Positions 1 through 7,759 of a DNA stretch of 20,074 nucleotides are shown here, one piece after another (the stretch's first letter is position 1; the number at the start of each line of letters is the position of its first letter). The translations under genes and the position numbers were made by a program. The stretch is from an uncultured Anaerotruncus sp. (GTDB lineage Bacteria; Bacillota; Clostridia; Oscillospirales; Ruminococcaceae), in the NCBI RefSeq assembly GCF_902490045.1, contig NZ_CABUCJ010000040.1:1-20074 (forward strand), in the 5' to 3' direction. The notes beneath the pieces were generated by a model. It was not told the origin of the DNA, ran no database searches, and was given only the letters and a program-made list of their open reading frames with translations.

Positions 1-34
1 CCTCGCGATCGGTCAAGCCGATGCGCGTGCGCCT

Positions 35-65
35 CACGGGGGAGGGTGAGCCGCCCTCCCCCGTG
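35..65. repeat. Perfect 12-bp inverted repeat (hairpin)
   Basis: CACGGGGGAGGG (35-46) is perfectly complementary to CCCTCCCCCGTG (54-65) around a 7-nt loop. There is no T tract on either side, so a classical intrinsic terminator is not well supported. It could be a terminator-like hairpin of a gene lying to the left, or part of a dispersed palindromic element. Confidence 0.7.
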
Positions 66-203
66 TGCCCCCTCCCGGCAAGCTCGCTGTGTGTCTGCCG
101 TTTCCCGCTGTTGGGAGCGCCGAGATTAGGTTGAGCCTTCAGCTAGTGTACCCTTGGGGAGCGGCGGCAGTCTGCGGGTCTTGGCAAGGTACTCCCGGAG
201 ATT

Positions 204-231
204 CCTAAGAACCCGGCGGAGGGTTCTTAGG
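204..231. repeat. Perfect 11-bp inverted repeat
   Basis: CCTAAGAACCC (204-214) pairs perfectly with GGGTTCTTAGG (221-231) around the loop GGCGGA. There is no T run next to it. Only 12 bp separate it from the next perfect palindrome, so the two together look like a composite palindromic element rather than a terminator. Confidence 0.7.
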
Positions 232-243
232 CGTCCTTCTTTG

Positions 244-272
244 GTTCCTTTCTTTGACGTAAAGAAAGGAAC
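244..272. repeat. Perfect 12-bp inverted repeat
   Basis: GTTCCTTTCTTT (244-255) pairs perfectly with AAAGAAAGGAAC (261-272) around the loop GACGT. The AT-rich arms stand out from the GC-rich surroundings. The look is that of a dispersed repetitive palindrome of the REP or MITE-remnant kind, but copy number cannot be judged from one window. Confidence 0.7.
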
Positions 273-274
273 TC

Positions 275-362
275 GCCGCCGGTCGACTACCGACAAGCCC
301 TCCTCTCACTGGGCGGAAAACCTAAAGCCGCCGTCGGTCGACAGCCGGCAGGCTCAACTCTC
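275..362. repeat. Imperfect direct repeat downstream of the recombinase gene
   Basis: Two copies (275-307 and 327-362) share GCCGCC, then GGTCGAC, two variable bases, then CCGnCAnGCnC and CTCTC. The second copy has three extra bases after GCCGCC and runs over the recombinase stop codon. Each copy contains the palindrome GTCGAC. They might be binding or crossover sites for the adjacent recombinase, which is a guess from position, or simply a small tandem duplication. Confidence 0.4.
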
Positions 363-956
363 CCCCGTCTGCTTCCGGCGGCGGTAGATGGTCGAGCGGC
401 TGACGCCGCACAGCTTGGCGATCTCGGCGGCGGTCAGCTCCTTGCGCCGCCATTGGCCGAGCAGTTCGTCAAAGTGGTTGGGCAGCGACTTGAGGGGACG
501 GCCGAATTCGACCCCGCGCGCCTTGGCGGCGGCGATCCCCTCGGCCTGCCGGCGGCGGATGTTCTCCCGCTCGTTCTGGGCCACAAAGGAGAGGAGCTGG
601 AGCACCAGGTCGCTGATGAAGGTTCCGAGCAGGTCGCGGCTCTGGCTGGTGTCGAGCAGCGGCATGTCGAGCACGCGGATGTCGGCGCCCTTCTTTTTGG
701 TGATGTTGCGCCATTCCTCCATGATCTCCTGGTAATTGCGGCCCAGCCGGTCGATGCTTTTGACGACGAGCATATCCCCCTTTTTGAGCTTCCGGTAGAG
801 CTTGCGGTAGGCGGGGCGGTTGAAATCCTTGCCGCTCTGCTTGTCCACAAAGAGGAATTCCGGGCGCACCCGGGCCTCGGCCAACGCGATAAGCTGGCGG
901 TCCTCGTTCTGATCCCGGGTCGACACCCGCGCGTAGCCGAATATACGTGTCTCCAA
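354..956 (-). CDS. Serine recombinase, resolvase/invertase family
   Basis: A 200-aa small serine recombinase that would cut and rejoin DNA through a covalent phosphoserine link. The catalytic domain is at the N-terminus: YARVST holds Arg10 and the nucleophile Ser12, and SIDRLGR holds Asp69, Arg70 and Arg73. These match the gamma-delta resolvase active site shifted by two residues. The long E helix follows (about 104-140), then a C-terminal helix-turn-helix of Hin type (about 172-195, ELTAAEIAKLCGVSRSTIYR). I chose the TTG start at 956 because GGAGGAGGGG lies just upstream and the protein then begins right before the conserved first strand. An ATG at 1013 in the same frame would add a non-conserved Arg/Gly-rich tail. 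No transposase or invertible segment is visible beside it, so whether it acts as resolvase, invertase or orphan is open. Confidence 0.92.
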   Translation of the reverse strand: METRIFGYARVSTRDQNEDRQLIALAEARVRPEFLFVDKQSGKDFNRPAYRKLYRKLKKGDMLVVKSIDRLGRNYQEIMEEWRNITKKKGADIRVLDMPLLDTSQSRDLLGTFISDLVLQLLSFVAQNERENIRRRQAEGIAAAKARGVEFGRPLKSLPNHFDELLGQWRRKELTAAEIAKLCGVSRSTIYRRRKQTGES

Positions 957-1141
957 AAATCCTTCCCCTCCTCCGGCGCGAATACGCCGGCGCCATTTCC
1001 CCGAACGTGCCATAAGGTAGTATCACCGGGAAGCGCGATAAAACACCCGTCGTCCTCTTGTTTCCCGCTCCGCGCGCCGCATGAGCGGCGGGGGCGGGTG
1101 CAAATCCTGTTAAATCTGACAGAATCAGGCTGTGAAAAGCA

Positions 1142-1180
1142 AAAGCGGCTCCAAACCGGGTTGTGGTTTGGAGCCGCTTT
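1142..1180 (-). terminator. Strong hairpin, probable leftward intrinsic terminator
   Basis: A perfect 16-bp stem: 1142-1157 pairs with 1165-1180 around a 7-nt loop. Read leftwards, the stem ends in CCGCTTT and continues TGCTTTTC, giving an interrupted U tract. It lies between the candidate promoter at 1323-1351 and the recombinase gene, so it may end a short transcript or read-through from zwf. Confidence 0.65.
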
Positions 1181-1322
1181 GACAACAATGTCCTTTTCAA
1201 TTGAACCAGGACGCGGGGCCGGGCGTGGATTTCTGTCGGCAGGCATGACGCTCGTTACCACAATGTCATCGTCGGGTACCCGTTCTCTTTGGTTTCACCA
1301 TAATTCAACGATTATAGTGCCT

Positions 1323-1351
1323 ATTATATAGAACTTTTCCGCAATTTGCAA
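1323..1351 (-). promoter_or_regulatory. Candidate sigma-A promoter reading left
   Basis: On the minus strand, TTGCAA (1346-1351), a 17-bp spacer and a perfect TATAAT (1323-1328). Transcription would start near 1316 and run toward the recombinase, meeting the hairpin at 1142-1180 first. The region is AT-rich, so chance matches are more likely than elsewhere. Confidence 0.45.
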
Positions 1352-1364
1352 GGTCGGGCTTTCG

Positions 1365-1396
1365 GCGCGCGGAAAAAAGGCGCCCGCGCCGCGCGC
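1365..1396 (-). terminator. Possible terminator after zwf
   Basis: Six bases beyond the zwf stop codon, an 8-bp perfect inverted repeat (1365-1372 with 1389-1396) encloses a run of six T on the minus strand. A smaller internal hairpin with the T run directly after it is also possible. It is weaker than the other terminators in the window. Confidence 0.35.
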
Positions 1397-1401
1397 TCCG
1401 T

Positions 1402-2786
<1,385 letters not shown>

Positions 2787-2790
<4 letters not shown>

Positions 2791-4202
2791 AATCCCTTCC
2801 CCCATTCGTGGTGGAAGCTGCCCTCCCGGTCGGTGCGCAGGAAGGTGTGCGCGCCGAACCAGTCGCGCTGCGCCTGGATGAGGTTCGCGCCGACATGCGC
2901 GCCCCGGAAGGCGTCGAGATAGGAGACGGCGGCGGTCATCACGGGCAGCGGCAGCCCGGAGGCGATCCCCGCCCCCGCGGCGGCGCGCAGACTCCGCTGG
3001 TTTTGGGCGACCCGCGCGCGGAAGAATTCGTCCAGCATGAGGTTTTCGAGGCCCGGGTTCCGCCGGTAGGCGGCGGTGATGTCGTCGAGGAAGGCGGCCT
3101 GGATGATGCACCCGGCGCGGAAGATCGACGCGATCTCCCCGAGCCGGAGGTCCCATCCGTAGCGCCCGGACGCGTCGCGCAGCAGCGCGAAGCCCTGCGC
3201 GTAGGCGGCGATCTTCGCGGCGTAGAGCCCCTCGCGCACCTGTTCGGCAAAGGCGTCCCGGTCCTCCGCCCGGGCCGGCGCCGGCCCGGGCAGCAGCCTC
3301 GCGGCCGCGGCGCGCTCCTCCAGCCGGTTGGAGAGGATGCGGGCGTTGCAGGCGGCGGTGATCATCGAGAGGTCCACCCCCTGCCGGAGCGCCTCGATGC
3401 TCGCCCAGCGGCCGGTGCCCTTCTGGGCGGCGCTGTCGACGATCCGGTCGATGAGCTCCCCCTCCGCCAGATCGTCCCGCTCACGGAAGACGCCCGCCGT
3501 GATGCCGACCAGGAAGCTGCGCAGCTCCCCCTCGTTCCAGCGCGCGAAGACGTCCGCCAGCTCCCGGTTGGAAAAGCCCCCCACATGCTTCAGCAGCAGG
3601 TAGCTCTCCGCGATGAGCTGCATGTCGGCGTATTCGATGCCGTTGTGCACCATCTTGACATAGTGCCCCGCGCCGTCCGGGCCGATGTAGGCGCAGCAGG
3701 GCTCCCCCCCGGCGCGCGCGGCCACCGCCTCCAGCATCGGGCGGATAAACGGGTAGGCCCCCTCGCCGCCGCCCGGCATGATCGAGGGGCCGTGCCGCGC
3801 GCCCTCCTCGCCGCCCGAGACGCCCACGCCGAAGTAGACCAGCCCCTTCTTTTCGAGCGCGGCCTGCCGCCGCCGGGTGTCCTCGAAGAAGGAGTTGCCG
3901 CCGTCGAGGATGATATCCCCCTCCTCAAGCAGCGGCTCCAGCTGCCCGATAACCGCGTCGACCGGCGGGCCGGCCTGGATCATCAGCATGACCCTCCGGG
4001 GCCGTCTGAGGGCCGCCACGAGCTCCTGAAGGCTGTAAAAGGGCGACAGGTTCTCATGCGGGTGCTCCCGCATCACCTGCTCGGTCACCTCCCGGCTGCG
4101 GTTGTAGCCCGCCACCCGAAAGCCGTGGTCCGCCATGTTGAGCGCGAGGCTCCGGCCCATCACTGAAAGCCCCACCATTCCGATATCAAAAAGCGCCTGC
4201 AT
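2787..4202 (-). CDS. gnd: 6-phosphogluconate dehydrogenase, decarboxylating
   Basis: A 471-aa cytosolic enzyme that converts 6-phosphogluconate to ribulose 5-phosphate and CO2 while making NADPH. The N-terminal Rossmann domain has GMVGLSVMGRSLALNMADHG (8-27) with Asn34-Arg35 after it, as in NADP-dependent forms. GGNS (101-104) and SGGEEGARHGPSIMPGG (129-145) are substrate-site motifs. Lys183, Asn187 and Glu190 in GHYVKMVHNGIEY are the expected catalytic residues. The C-terminal tail FGAHTFLRTDREGSFHHEW carries the Arg and His that reach into the partner's active site in the dimer. The length is typical. The start is 3 bp after the pgl stop, and the stop overlaps the zwf start. The ribosome binding site GGAAAGGATGG lies within the end of pgl. 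Confidence 0.98.
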
Positions 4203-4205
4203 CCA

Positions 4206-5225
4206 TCATCCATCCTTTCCCGCCGCCTCCGGGGCGGCCTGAGCTTCTTTCTGCGGGGCGTCGAGCACAACCGCCACCCCTTCGCGCGCGTCCACACGCG
4301 CGCATTCCCTTCCAATGCGTCCCGTCTCCCGGTCGACCGCGAAGCTGACGAGCCCGCCCGCGTTCCGGTTCGCGACGAGCAGGAACCGCCCGTCGGGGGA
4401 GAGCAGGATGTCGCGCGGGTGGTCGCCGCCGCAGGGCGCGCGCTGGATCACCCGCGCGTGCGTCCCCCCGGCTTCCAGCACGGCGACCACATTTTCTCCC
4501 CGCACGGACACGTAGAGAAACCGCTCGTCGTTCGAGAGCCGCACGGCCGCCGCCTCGCTCCCCTCCCGCGCGCCTGGCGGCAGCAGCGGTTCGGACCCGG
4601 CCGGGAAGAAACCCTCCGGCCCGGCCGCGAAGCTGTAGAGCCGGTTATCCCCCTGCGCCGCCACGAAGAGCCGCTCCCCCGCCCGGTCGAACGCCCCGTG
4701 GCGCGGCCCGCTCCCCTTCGGGAAGGGAATGCTCCCCGCGGGGGCGAGGCTCTCCCGGTCGAATAAACGGATCTCGTCGAGGTTCATGCAGGGCACAAGC
4801 AGCAGCGCCCCCCGCGCCAGCACCTGGTGGCAGCCGGCCCCCGGGGAAATTTCGATCCGCTCTTCAAGGAGGGGCGCATCCGCCTCCAGCCGGTAGACGG
4901 TCACCGTCCCCTCATGGAAGTTCGCGCTGTAAACCCGGTTCCCGTCAAAGGCGGTATAACAGCCGGGGGCCGTCTCGCAGAGGTATTCGACGGTGCAGGG
5001 CCCGCCGGGCGAGCGCAGGTCAGCGAGGCAGAGCCCCGCGCGGCTTCCCCGCCACACCGGCGCCGCGAGCAGGCCCTCCCGCAGCGCGAGGTATTTCGCG
5101 TCGGGCGCCTCAAAGAGAAGCTCGGGCGCGGTGAGCGCGCCCGTCTCCTCGTCGAAGGAGAAGCGGAAAACGCCGCGGCTGCGGGGAGAGTCGTAGGTGC
5201 CGAGGTATCCCGTGAGAATTCCCAT
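4206..5225 (-). CDS. pgl: 6-phosphogluconolactonase, beta-propeller (YbhE-like) type
   Basis: A 339-aa protein of the lactonase seven-bladed beta-propeller family, which hydrolyses 6-phosphogluconolactone to 6-phosphogluconate. Visible marks are the N-terminal GYLGTY, YSANFHEGTVTVY (99-111), GPRHGAF (173-179) and HPRDILLSPDGRFLLVANRN (269-288), repeated blade-like Asp-Gly and Val-Ala-Asn strands. There is no signal peptide, so it is cytosolic. I chose the ATG at 5225 because GGAAAGGA stands before it and the protein then starts at the first blade; a start 30 bp upstream is less likely. It is first in the operon, and its place with gnd and zwf supports the lactonase role, since propeller homology alone could be misleading. 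It is unrelated to the NagB-like Pgl (DevB) type. Confidence 0.93.
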   Translation of the reverse strand: MGILTGYLGTYDSPRSRGVFRFSFDEETGALTAPELLFEAPDAKYLALREGLLAAPVWRGSRAGLCLADLRSPGGPCTVEYLCETAPGCYTAFDGNRVYSANFHEGTVTVYRLEADAPLLEERIEISPGAGCHQVLARGALLLVPCMNLDEIRLFDRESLAPAGSIPFPKGSGPRHGAFDRAGERLFVAAQGDNRLYSFAAGPEGFFPAGSEPLLPPGAREGSEAAAVRLSNDERFLYVSVRGENVVAVLEAGGTHARVIQRAPCGGDHPRDILLSPDGRFLLVANRNAGGLVSFAVDRETGRIGRECARVDAREGVAVVLDAPQKEAQAAPEAAGKDG

Positions 5226-5293
5226 TTCTGATTCCTTTCCATCTGTCACAAGCATACCGCAGGGCCCGCCGGTTTATGCGCGCCCGCAGAATT

Positions 5294-5312
5294 AATAACA
5301 ATAACTGTTATT
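5294..5312. promoter_or_regulatory. Palindrome just downstream of the pgl promoter
   Basis: AATAACA (5294-5300) and TGTTATT (5306-5312) are perfect 7-bp arms around ATAAC. The site begins about six bases past the predicted start point of the promoter at 5325-5353, a usual place for a repressor operator. It could also be a short hairpin in the leader. No regulator is encoded nearby. Confidence 0.4.
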
Positions 5313-5324
5313 TATTATGCCATT

Positions 5325-5353
5325 ATCATATGCCGCTCCGCTTCGATTGTCAA
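5325..5353 (-). promoter_or_regulatory. Strong sigma-A promoter for pgl-gnd-zwf
   Basis: On the minus strand, a consensus -35 TTGACA (5348-5353), a 17-bp spacer and the -10 TATGAT (5325-5330). Transcription would begin near 5318, giving a leader of about 93 nt before the pgl ATG. This is the best-scoring promoter by eye in the window. Confidence 0.75.
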
Positions 5354-5388
5354 GGGGAAGGCCGCGCGTCAGCCGAAAATTTTTCCTC

Positions 5389-5424
5389 TAACTGTAATGA
5401 TATCACTTACAGTTAAAAAGTCAA
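5389..5424 (-). promoter_or_regulatory. Second candidate promoter overlapped by a long palindromic operator
   Basis: TAACTGTAA (5389-5397) and TTACAGTTA (5407-5415) are perfect 9-bp arms around a 9-bp core that contains TGATATCA. On the minus strand a possible promoter, TTGACT (5419-5424), 16-bp spacer, TATCAT (5397-5402), has its spacer and -10 inside the palindrome. A dimeric repressor bound here would block that promoter. It lies about 70 bp upstream of the stronger pgl promoter. The factor is unknown: the half-site resembles several winged-helix operator styles and cannot be assigned by eye. Confidence 0.5.
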
Positions 5425-5433
5425 CCCCATATC

Positions 5434-5468
5434 AAAAATGCCCCGGGACCGCTTCGGCGGTCCCGGGG
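5434..5468 (-). terminator. Intrinsic terminator of mgtE
   Basis: CCCCGGGACCGC (5441-5452) and GCGGTCCCGGGG (5457-5468) form a perfect 12-bp stem with a 4-nt loop. Reading left, CATTTTTG with five T (5434-5438) follows at once. It starts 13 bp past the mgtE stop and separates mgtE from the pgl operon. Confidence 0.9.
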
Positions 5469-5481
5469 CGCGTCCCCTCCG

Positions 5482-6831
5482 TCACAGGCCGAGCAGCGCC
5501 TGCGCCACCGAAAAATAGATAACGAGCGCGAACGCGTCCACGATCGTGGTGATGAGTGGGGCGGCCATGATGGCGGGGTCGGCTTTGAGCATCCGCGCGG
5601 CCATCGGGAGCACACCGCCGATCGTCTTGGCCATGACGACGGTGGCGAAGAGGGCGAGTGCAACGGTCATCGCGAGGGCGGGGCTGCCGGGATGGGTGAT
5701 CAGCAGCCGCGCGAAGTTGACGGCCGAGAGCGCCGCGCCGACGACGAGGCTGACCCGCAGCTCCTTCCACAGCACCTGAAAGAAATCGGCGGGCCGGATG
5801 TCGCCGACGGCCATGCCGCGGATGACCAGCGTGCTCGACTGGCTGCCCGCGTTGCCGCCCGTGTCGGTGAGCATGGGGATGAAGGTGACAAGCAGCGGCA
5901 TGGCGGCGAAGGCGGCCTCGTACCGCCCGAGGATGCCGCCGGTGATCATGCCCGACACCATGAGCACGAGCAGCCAGACGATGCGGTTTTTCGCGAGGGA
6001 AAAGACGCCGGTACGCAGGTAGGGGCGCTCGGAAGGGACGATGGCGGCCATCTTCTCGAAGTCCTCGGTGGCCTCCTCCTCCATGACGTCCATCACGTCG
6101 TCGACGGTGACGATGCCGACCAGGCGGTTTTCCCGGTCGACCACCGGCATCGAGATGAAGTCGTACTTCATCATCCGCTGGACGGCCTCCTCCCGGTCCT
6201 CGGTCGTCTCGGCGGTGATCACGTCGGACTCCATCAGCGCGCCGATCGTCTCCTCGTCCTGGGCGAGCAGCAGGTCCTTGACCGTCACGACCCCTTCGAG
6301 CAGGCGGCTGTCGTCGATCACATAGCAGGTGTAAATCAGCTCGCTGTCCTCTCCGGTGCGGCGGATGCGCTTGATCGCGTCCCGCACGGTCATTGACTTG
6401 CGCAGGTCGATGAACTCCGCCGTCATGATGCTGCCGACCGAGTTCTCGGGGTAGTTGAGGAACTGGTTGATGAGGCTGCGGGTCTCGGGCGCGGCGCTTC
6501 TGAGCACCCGCTTCACGACGCTGGCGGGCAGCTCCTCGAGCATGTCGACCGCGTCGTCCACAAAGAGGTCCTCCACGATGGCGGAGAGCTCCTTGTCGGT
6601 GATCGACCCGACGATCACCTGCCGGGTCTCGGGCGGCAGGTTGGAAAAAACCTCCGCCGCCAGCTCCTTGGGCAGCGTGCGGAAGGCGACGGTCGCCTTT
6701 TCCTGCGGGAGCCGCTCGATGAAGTCGGCGATGTCGACCTCATTTTCTTCGGCGAGCGCAGCGCGCAGGCTGCGGTAATCGCGGTTTTCAAGGTAACCCA
6801 TGAGCAGGTTGAAATCGTATTCCATTTCCAT
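5482..6831 (-). CDS. mgtE: Magnesium transporter MgtE
   Basis: A 449-aa Mg2+ channel/transporter of the MgtE family in the cell membrane. The cytosolic N domain (about 1-130) has the helical superhelix repeats with LPPE and LPAS turns. Two CBS domains follow (about 135-195 and 200-255) and would act as the magnesium sensor. The membrane domain (about 285-449) holds VWLLVLMVSGMITGGILG and the signature PMLTDTGGNAGSQSSTLVIR (319-338). The last helix has PLITTIVDAFAL with Asp432, which is in the position of the pore Mg2+-binding Asp432 of Thermus MgtE. Length is typical. The ATG at 6831 follows AGGAGG with good spacing; an in-frame ATG at 6876 lies in the leader's terminator region and is rejected. 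The gene has its own promoter, leader and terminator. Confidence 0.97.
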   Translation of the reverse strand: MEMEYDFNLLMGYLENRDYRSLRAALAEENEVDIADFIERLPQEKATVAFRTLPKELAAEVFSNLPPETRQVIVGSITDKELSAIVEDLFVDDAVDMLEELPASVVKRVLRSAAPETRSLINQFLNYPENSVGSIMTAEFIDLRKSMTVRDAIKRIRRTGEDSELIYTCYVIDDSRLLEGVVTVKDLLLAQDEETIGALMESDVITAETTEDREEAVQRMMKYDFISMPVVDRENRLVGIVTVDDVMDVMEEEATEDFEKMAAIVPSERPYLRTGVFSLAKNRIVWLLVLMVSGMITGGILGRYEAAFAAMPLLVTFIPMLTDTGGNAGSQSSTLVIRGMAVGDIRPADFFQVLWKELRVSLVVGAALSAVNFARLLITHPGSPALAMTVALALFATVVMAKTIGGVLPMAARMLKADPAIMAAPLITTIVDAFALVIYFSVAQALLGL

Positions 6832-6875
6832 TGGTTCATCCTCCTGTCTTCTTTCGTTACAGCGAGGAAGCTCCA

Positions 6876-6926
6876 AAAAGACAAAACCGCACGGGGACCC
6901 CGGCCAAACCCGGCGCCCCTGTACGG
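6876..6926 (-). terminator. Leader terminator (attenuator) upstream of mgtE
   Basis: In the mgtE leader, CCGTACAGGGG pairs with CCCCGTGCGG (6916-6926 with 6887-6896) with one bulged A, plus an inner stem. TTTTGTCTTTTT (6876-6886 region) follows at once on the minus strand. It ends 45 nt before the mgtE start codon. A strong terminator between promoter and gene points to transcription attenuation rather than to the end of another gene, because the upstream gene has its own hairpin at 7209-7244. Confidence 0.7.
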
Positions 6927-6944
6927 CGATATTCCTGCGGGATG

Positions 6945-7037
6945 CTATCTGCGGGAAAAATCAGGCGGAAACGCGGTTTCCCCGGCCCGCAACGGAACGT
7001 CGCTGTCTGTTTTGGTACTTCGGCCGCAGTTATCCAC
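6945..7037 (-). CDS. Possible 30-aa leader peptide upstream of mgtE
   Basis: A GTG at 7037 stands 8 nt after a perfect AGGAGG and opens a 30-codon frame ending in TAG at 6945-6947. The peptide begins MDNCGRSTKT and ends ETAFPPDFSRR. A Pro-Pro-Asp lies near its end. The stop is 18 nt before the 5' arm of the leader terminator. One TGCGGG inside the frame (6986-6991) can pair with either of two CCCGCA copies (6950-6955, 6936-6941), giving alternative folds. The enterobacterial mgtA leader also has a proline-containing peptide, but that is only an analogy. The GTG start and lack of comparison keep confidence modest. Confidence 0.4.
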   Translation of the reverse strand: MDNCGRSTKTDSDVPLRAGETAFPPDFSRR

Positions 7038-7096
7038 TGATTTTTCCTCCTTTTTGCTCAATTCGGCGATTTTTTCCGTAAAAATCCCCTGGCTCG

Positions 7097-7125
7097 AGAA
7101 TAGCACTTTTTCGCGCCCGTTTCAA
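7097..7125 (-). promoter_or_regulatory. Promoter of mgtE
   Basis: On the minus strand, TTGAAA (7120-7125), a 17-bp spacer and TATTCT (7097-7102), five and five of six to consensus. Transcription would start near 7090, giving a leader of about 260 nt, unusually long unless it regulates. Confidence 0.65.
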
Positions 7126-7208
7126 CCGTTTTTCGCCGTATTTTTTGCATTTATGAAAACTTCGCGGCTTGCGCCCAAGCCCGCGCCCTCCACGCCTGAC
7201 ATGGGGAA

Positions 7209-7244
7209 GGCCGGCCCCGCTCTCTCCAAAGAGCGGGGCCGGCC
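7209..7244 (-). terminator. Terminator hairpin at the end of the surface-protein operon
   Basis: GGCCGGCCCCGCTCT (7209-7223) and AGAGCGGGGCCGGCC (7230-7244) form a perfect 15-bp stem with a 6-nt loop, 13 bp past the stop of the last operon gene. On the minus strand only TT follows the stem, so the U tract is poor; stem strength and place still favour a terminator or 3'-end stabiliser. Confidence 0.6.
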
Positions 7245-7257
7245 GGAAAATGCATGT

Positions 7258-7743
7258 TCAGGGGTTCTTCTTCCGCCGCGAGCAGACCGCGGCGGCCACG
7301 CCCGACGACGCGAGCAGCGCAAAGAGCAGCGCGGGCGGCAGCGAGCCGTCGCCCGTGTCGGGAATCGGCGAAACCGGGATGGGGATTTCCTCGATGATTT
7401 TCACGTCGAGCGGGACGAGCGGGCGCAGGATGCCGCCGGAACCGCCCGAGCTTCCGTCCGAGCCTCCGCCGCCGGAGGGCGCCTTTTCAATCGTTAGGAA
7501 AAAGGCGGTCGAGGCCTGAAGCCTGCCGTCCTCGCCGAGCGTGAAGCCGCCCGCGTCTCCCACCTCGGTGCCGGAAGGGTTTCCGGTCTCCTCCTCCGGG
7601 GTGTTTGCCCGGCCGGCGGCCGCCGGGAGGGACGGGTCGATCACCTCGCCCGTATCGTCCGGAGCGGCCAGCGCCGTCACGCCGGAAAACAGCAGGCAGA
7701 GGCTCAGAAAGCACCCCGCAAGCAGCCTGGTCATTCGTTTCAT
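7258..7743 (-). CDS. Small exported protein with IPDTG sortase sorting signal
   Basis: A 161-aa protein with a signal peptide (MKRMTRLLAGCFLSLCLLFSG..., likely cleavage after ALAA near residue 27). A sortase-type tail closes it: IPDTG (127-131), a hydrophobic segment (134-154) and the basic RRKK (156-159). It should be covalently attached to the cell wall or a pilus by a sortase not encoded here. Residues 72-87 (DGRLQASTAFFLTIEK) resemble residues 39-55 of the 214-aa protein of the same locus. After a Gly/Ser loop (90-104), RPLVPLDVKI resembles that protein's next strand, INVSVPLSVAM. It thus looks like the first strands of that domain joined to a wall anchor. GGGAGGG stands before the ATG. 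It is last in the five-gene cluster, 16 bp after the previous gene. I know no named family. Confidence 0.85.
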   Translation of the reverse strand: MKRMTRLLAGCFLSLCLLFSGVTALAAPDDTGEVIDPSLPAAAGRANTPEEETGNPSGTEVGDAGGFTLGEDGRLQASTAFFLTIEKAPSGGGGSDGSSGGSGGILRPLVPLDVKIIEEIPIPVSPIPDTGDGSLPPALLFALLASSGVAAAVCSRRKKNP

Positions 7744-7759
7744 TCTGGTCCCTCCCCTG

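Larger units (their letters stand above)
1..353. other. Non-coding left end with several palindromes
   Basis: I see no supportable gene here. Short open frames touch the left edge on both strands but are too short to assign. The stretch holds three perfect inverted repeats (35-65, 204-231, 244-272) and an imperfect direct repeat (275-307 and 327-362). It ends at the stop codon of the leftward serine recombinase, so it is that gene's downstream region. No tRNA or rRNA fold was recognised. Confidence 0.6.
957..1401. other. Intergenic region between recombinase and zwf
   Basis: This stretch separates the leftward zwf gene from the recombinase gene. It contains a candidate zwf terminator (1365-1396), a near-consensus leftward promoter (1323-1351) and a strong hairpin terminator (1142-1180). 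I found no convincing gene. The long open frames crossing it are shadows without a plausible start and ribosome binding site. Positions 1300-1350 are clearly AT-rich against the surroundings. Confidence 0.6.

Noticed and set aside
1..50. Possible start of a leftward gene or end of a rightward one at the left edge
   Set aside because: Only about 15 residues would be in the window and no motif is conclusive.
1181..1290. Two similar segments (DDDIVVTS and EKDIVVKA in one minus-strand frame) that might be a small gene
   Set aside because: The frame has no good start with ribosome binding site and runs on through the terminator hairpin into the recombinase region without a stop.
453..1331. Long open frames on both strands across 434-1331
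   Set aside because: They overlap the clear serine recombinase or lack a credible start and ribosome binding site; GC-rich codon bias leaves the other frames open.
6832..7090. M-box (ykoK) magnesium riboswitch in front of mgtE
   Set aside because: The conserved M-box core segments could not be found in the leader by eye; a covariance search would settle it.
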